Shown: positions 49,801-50,268 of the stretch, in pieces | Numbering within the stretch: position 1 is the stretch's first letter | Layout of the letters: each line of letters starts with the position of its first letter | Source: Clostridia bacterium | Lineage (GTDB): Bacteria > Bacillota > Clostridia > Acetivibrionales > DSM-2933 | Assembly: GCA_026418275.1 (NCBI GenBank) | Contig: JAOABQ010000101.1 | Coordinates: 1 to 50,268, forward strand | Length of the DNA: 50,268 bases | Reading direction: 5' to 3' | The notes under the pieces: generated by a model | Told to the model about the DNA's origin: nothing | The model's database searches: none | The model's input: only the letters and a program-made list of their open reading frames with translations | Position numbers and translations under genes: made by a program

Positions 49801-49968
49801 GGCATCCAGGATATAGGAAACGTCTGCGGCAGTTTTGGTATCATCATCCCAAGGGACAGTAAAGGGATACATAAGACTCTCGGAAATCGGGGATGCACCA
49901 AAGGAAGCAGATGTTAACGCCAGTACCCAAACCAGTACAATGCAAATGATGGAATTGATTTTTTTCAT
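46831..49968 (-). CDS. Cellulosomal GH-A (GH5-like) enzyme with inserted CBM and dockerin
   Basis: 1045 aa. Signal peptide 1-25 (ends ASFG). A TIM-barrel of clan GH-A: MAGHLAKLGFNIVRFHHMDS, then VDLNLHVG, acid/base Glu 232 in VEITNENS and nucleophile Glu 591 in FVVSEWNH. A CenC-like CBM4/9 module (MVTNGNFENGMTGW to VVLDDVRLYM, about 292-442) sits between these, i.e. within the barrel. Residues 700-985 are beta domains, ending with a carboxypeptidase-regulatory-like strand set. The C-terminus (988-1045) is a type I dockerin: GDVNGDGAVSMSDIMEVV and DIDLDRDGAINMSDIMIVV, two EF-hand-like calcium repeats. So the enzyme is exported and docks on a cellulosome scaffold. AGGAGTG lies eight bases before the ATG. 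The polysaccharide substrate cannot be told; a hemicellulose is likely. Confidence 0.9.
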   Translation of the reverse strand: MKKINSIICIVLVWVLALTSASFGASPISESLMYPFTVPWDDDTKTAADVSYILDAPAGKHGFLKSQNGHFFFEDGTRMRMWGTNLAFGANFPSKENAQKMAGHLAKLGFNIVRFHHMDSDYGKNVIFDSSPNTLNLSADQLDKMDYLIWCLKQRGIYVDLNLHVGRIFRQGDNVVDYDKLPSLSKLVTLFDDKIISLEKDYALKLLTHKNPYTGTRYCDEPAVALVEITNENSIFNGWNDGRIFGAGTDGLTQYYLDELDSKWNAWLSRKYSSDEALKSAWSNGAIENDGPNMVTNGNFENGMTGWLSEIHTGASANVGVVNFDDPSANQGLCAKIQVSKAGPYDYNIQFKQLNIKVVKDRPLILKFKAKADKERKIYVSFMKETSPWSNYGLSKDFIIDTGWKEYEVAFSPNVDAQNDTRLSFTLGQTEGTVVLDDVRLYMPKRPGLLEGESLLKSNIKRIPWDLRLSFSQSRIKDETEFYTDLEITFFKEMLTYLKNNLNIKVPISTSNNFNGNPDLLAQSVGDYMDSHNYWDHITFPQNPWDHNVFAQRNNSLISENSWQTQDNGANTFLAELSQSKIADKPFVVSEWNHVFPNDYEYEMPMLLASYASFQDWDGLFQYSYSHEDYFAYGYTSNWFDMKNNTLKQVSMAQAALIFQQGLVKPYKSAVKPTYGKEDILNSYAQKGRISDYGVDRFLPGSLIMCSGFAKQSLEAERSSGITSLMDEQSLSRLNEGVLKSDTGEITWDRSQKGREYITVDTPCFKGIDGFVASREIKLQNITFSINENASVGILSKDRAEVSSPGTKLITLAARQKNTGQVKDANNGLSNWGIAPMLLEPVTGYIKWDLPLGLAMSAWALDGRGQRVKSLEVLNNTLSLTYDVKSPWIEVEILKQDTERTIKGRIAKDIEEYPKNKELDPQLRITEIFGGNIKGASVLANPDGTFELKGVSTEDTTIRVESTGYLARTFYIPKGAAGADLNNILLYSGDVNGDGAVSMSDIMEVVAIFNTSDQSIRYNRDIDLDRDGAINMSDIMIVVKNFAKI

Positions 49969-50184
49969 TGTTCTTCACTCCTATATGTAAATTTTTTGAT
50001 TCACAATCGATAGGCAGGTTCGATTACATTGAAAAGCATAGCCTATGGACAGTACTTGGCCAATGCTTCCTGCTCACATCTATTTTAACATATTTTGCTG
50101 TAGTTTTCACAGTTTATACTGATTGTGGATCGTGTCAATTTACTGTAGGAAATTAATCAACAGACTACACCTTAGATACATCAA
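49969..50184 (-). promoter_or_regulatory. Upstream region of the dockerin enzyme
   Basis: On the minus strand a TTGACA (50133-50138) is followed after 14 bp by TATAAA, a short spacing, and further on by TTAAAAT. No operator was recognised. Confidence 0.3.
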
Positions 50185-50268
50185 TTAGCACAAGGCTTTT
50201 AAAACCCTGTATTCCCACGTAATTTTACCCTGCCTAAAAACTTCAATATTACCAAGCTTTTCGTTTGT
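50185..50268 (-). CDS. Possible C-terminal end of a gene entering from the right
   Basis: Reading on the minus strand from the window edge gives 27 codons (TNEKLGNIEVFRQGKITWEY, RVLKALC) and a TAA at 50185-50187. The composition looks protein-like, and it would be the next gene upstream of the dockerin enzyme. Too short for a family, and chance is possible. Confidence 0.35.
   Translation of the reverse strand, partial: TNEKLGNIEVFRQGKITWEYRVLKALC

Overview
The window reads as chromosome of a low-GC, Gram-positive, anaerobic, cellulosome-forming member of the Clostridia, probably the Acetivibrio/Hungateiclostridium/Ruminiclostridium group; the species is not resolved. The clues are a secreted glycoside hydrolase ending in a type I dockerin (46831-49968), a monofunctional Ni-Fe carbon monoxide dehydrogenase with CooF-like ferredoxin and FNOR-type flavoprotein, strong GGAGG ribosome sites, and AT-rich spacers. 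No rRNA, tRNA, CRISPR array or intact transposase was seen.

Layout. 1-10127 (minus) is a compact six-gene cassette: DcrB/DUF1795 (EagR-like) protein, VgrG-like spike protein, an unrecognised protein, an Imm11-like protein, a PAAR-like DUF4280 protein, and a giant VgrG-Rhs fusion cut by the left edge just as the conserved Rhs core begins, so its toxin tip and immunity gene lie outside. The parts match the tip and cargo of a contractile injection system, but no sheath, tube, baseplate or ATPase gene is in view. 10377-17404 (mostly plus) holds a secreted zinc-ribbon protein, a secreted metallophosphoesterase, a two-component system, a secreted CBM2-like protein, a DUF1801 gene and a frameshifted SnoaL-like gene. 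17726-21167 holds two FAD amine-oxidase/desaturase-type enzymes.

21521-29522 looks like one redox/nitrosative-stress regulon: two tandem Crp/Fnr paralogues with N-terminal cysteines, a DUF1858 plus DUF438-hemerythrin-PAS operon, an unrecognised 153-aa protein, and the cooS-cooF-FNOR operon. Three 16-bp Crp/Fnr-type palindromes precede the three target units, and cooS also has a near-consensus Rex (NADH-sensing) operator.

29578-44274 is a mosaic of small resistance, regulatory and transport units: a GNAT/methyltransferase operon behind a terminator-bearing leader; a secreted Kelch protein divergent from a STAND (NB-ARC/TPR) regulator; an NpmA/KamB-like 16S rRNA A1408 methyltransferase with a TPR protein; a decayed YtrA-like GntR/ABC pair; a Zn/Mn ABC transporter (ZnuABC-like) with two Fur-family-type operators; a superoxide dismutase; and a yvaF-yvaD-yvaE-like TetR/DUF5360/SMR efflux operon. 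44308-44426 is a 119-bp imperfect palindrome. 44621-49968 carries AraC/GyrI and C45 acyltransferase genes and the dockerin enzyme, whose CBM is inserted inside its catalytic barrel.

All calls come from reading the sequence by eye; no database or folding program was run. Starts were moved from the longest open frame to a downstream codon wherever a Shine-Dalgarno sequence decided the matter.
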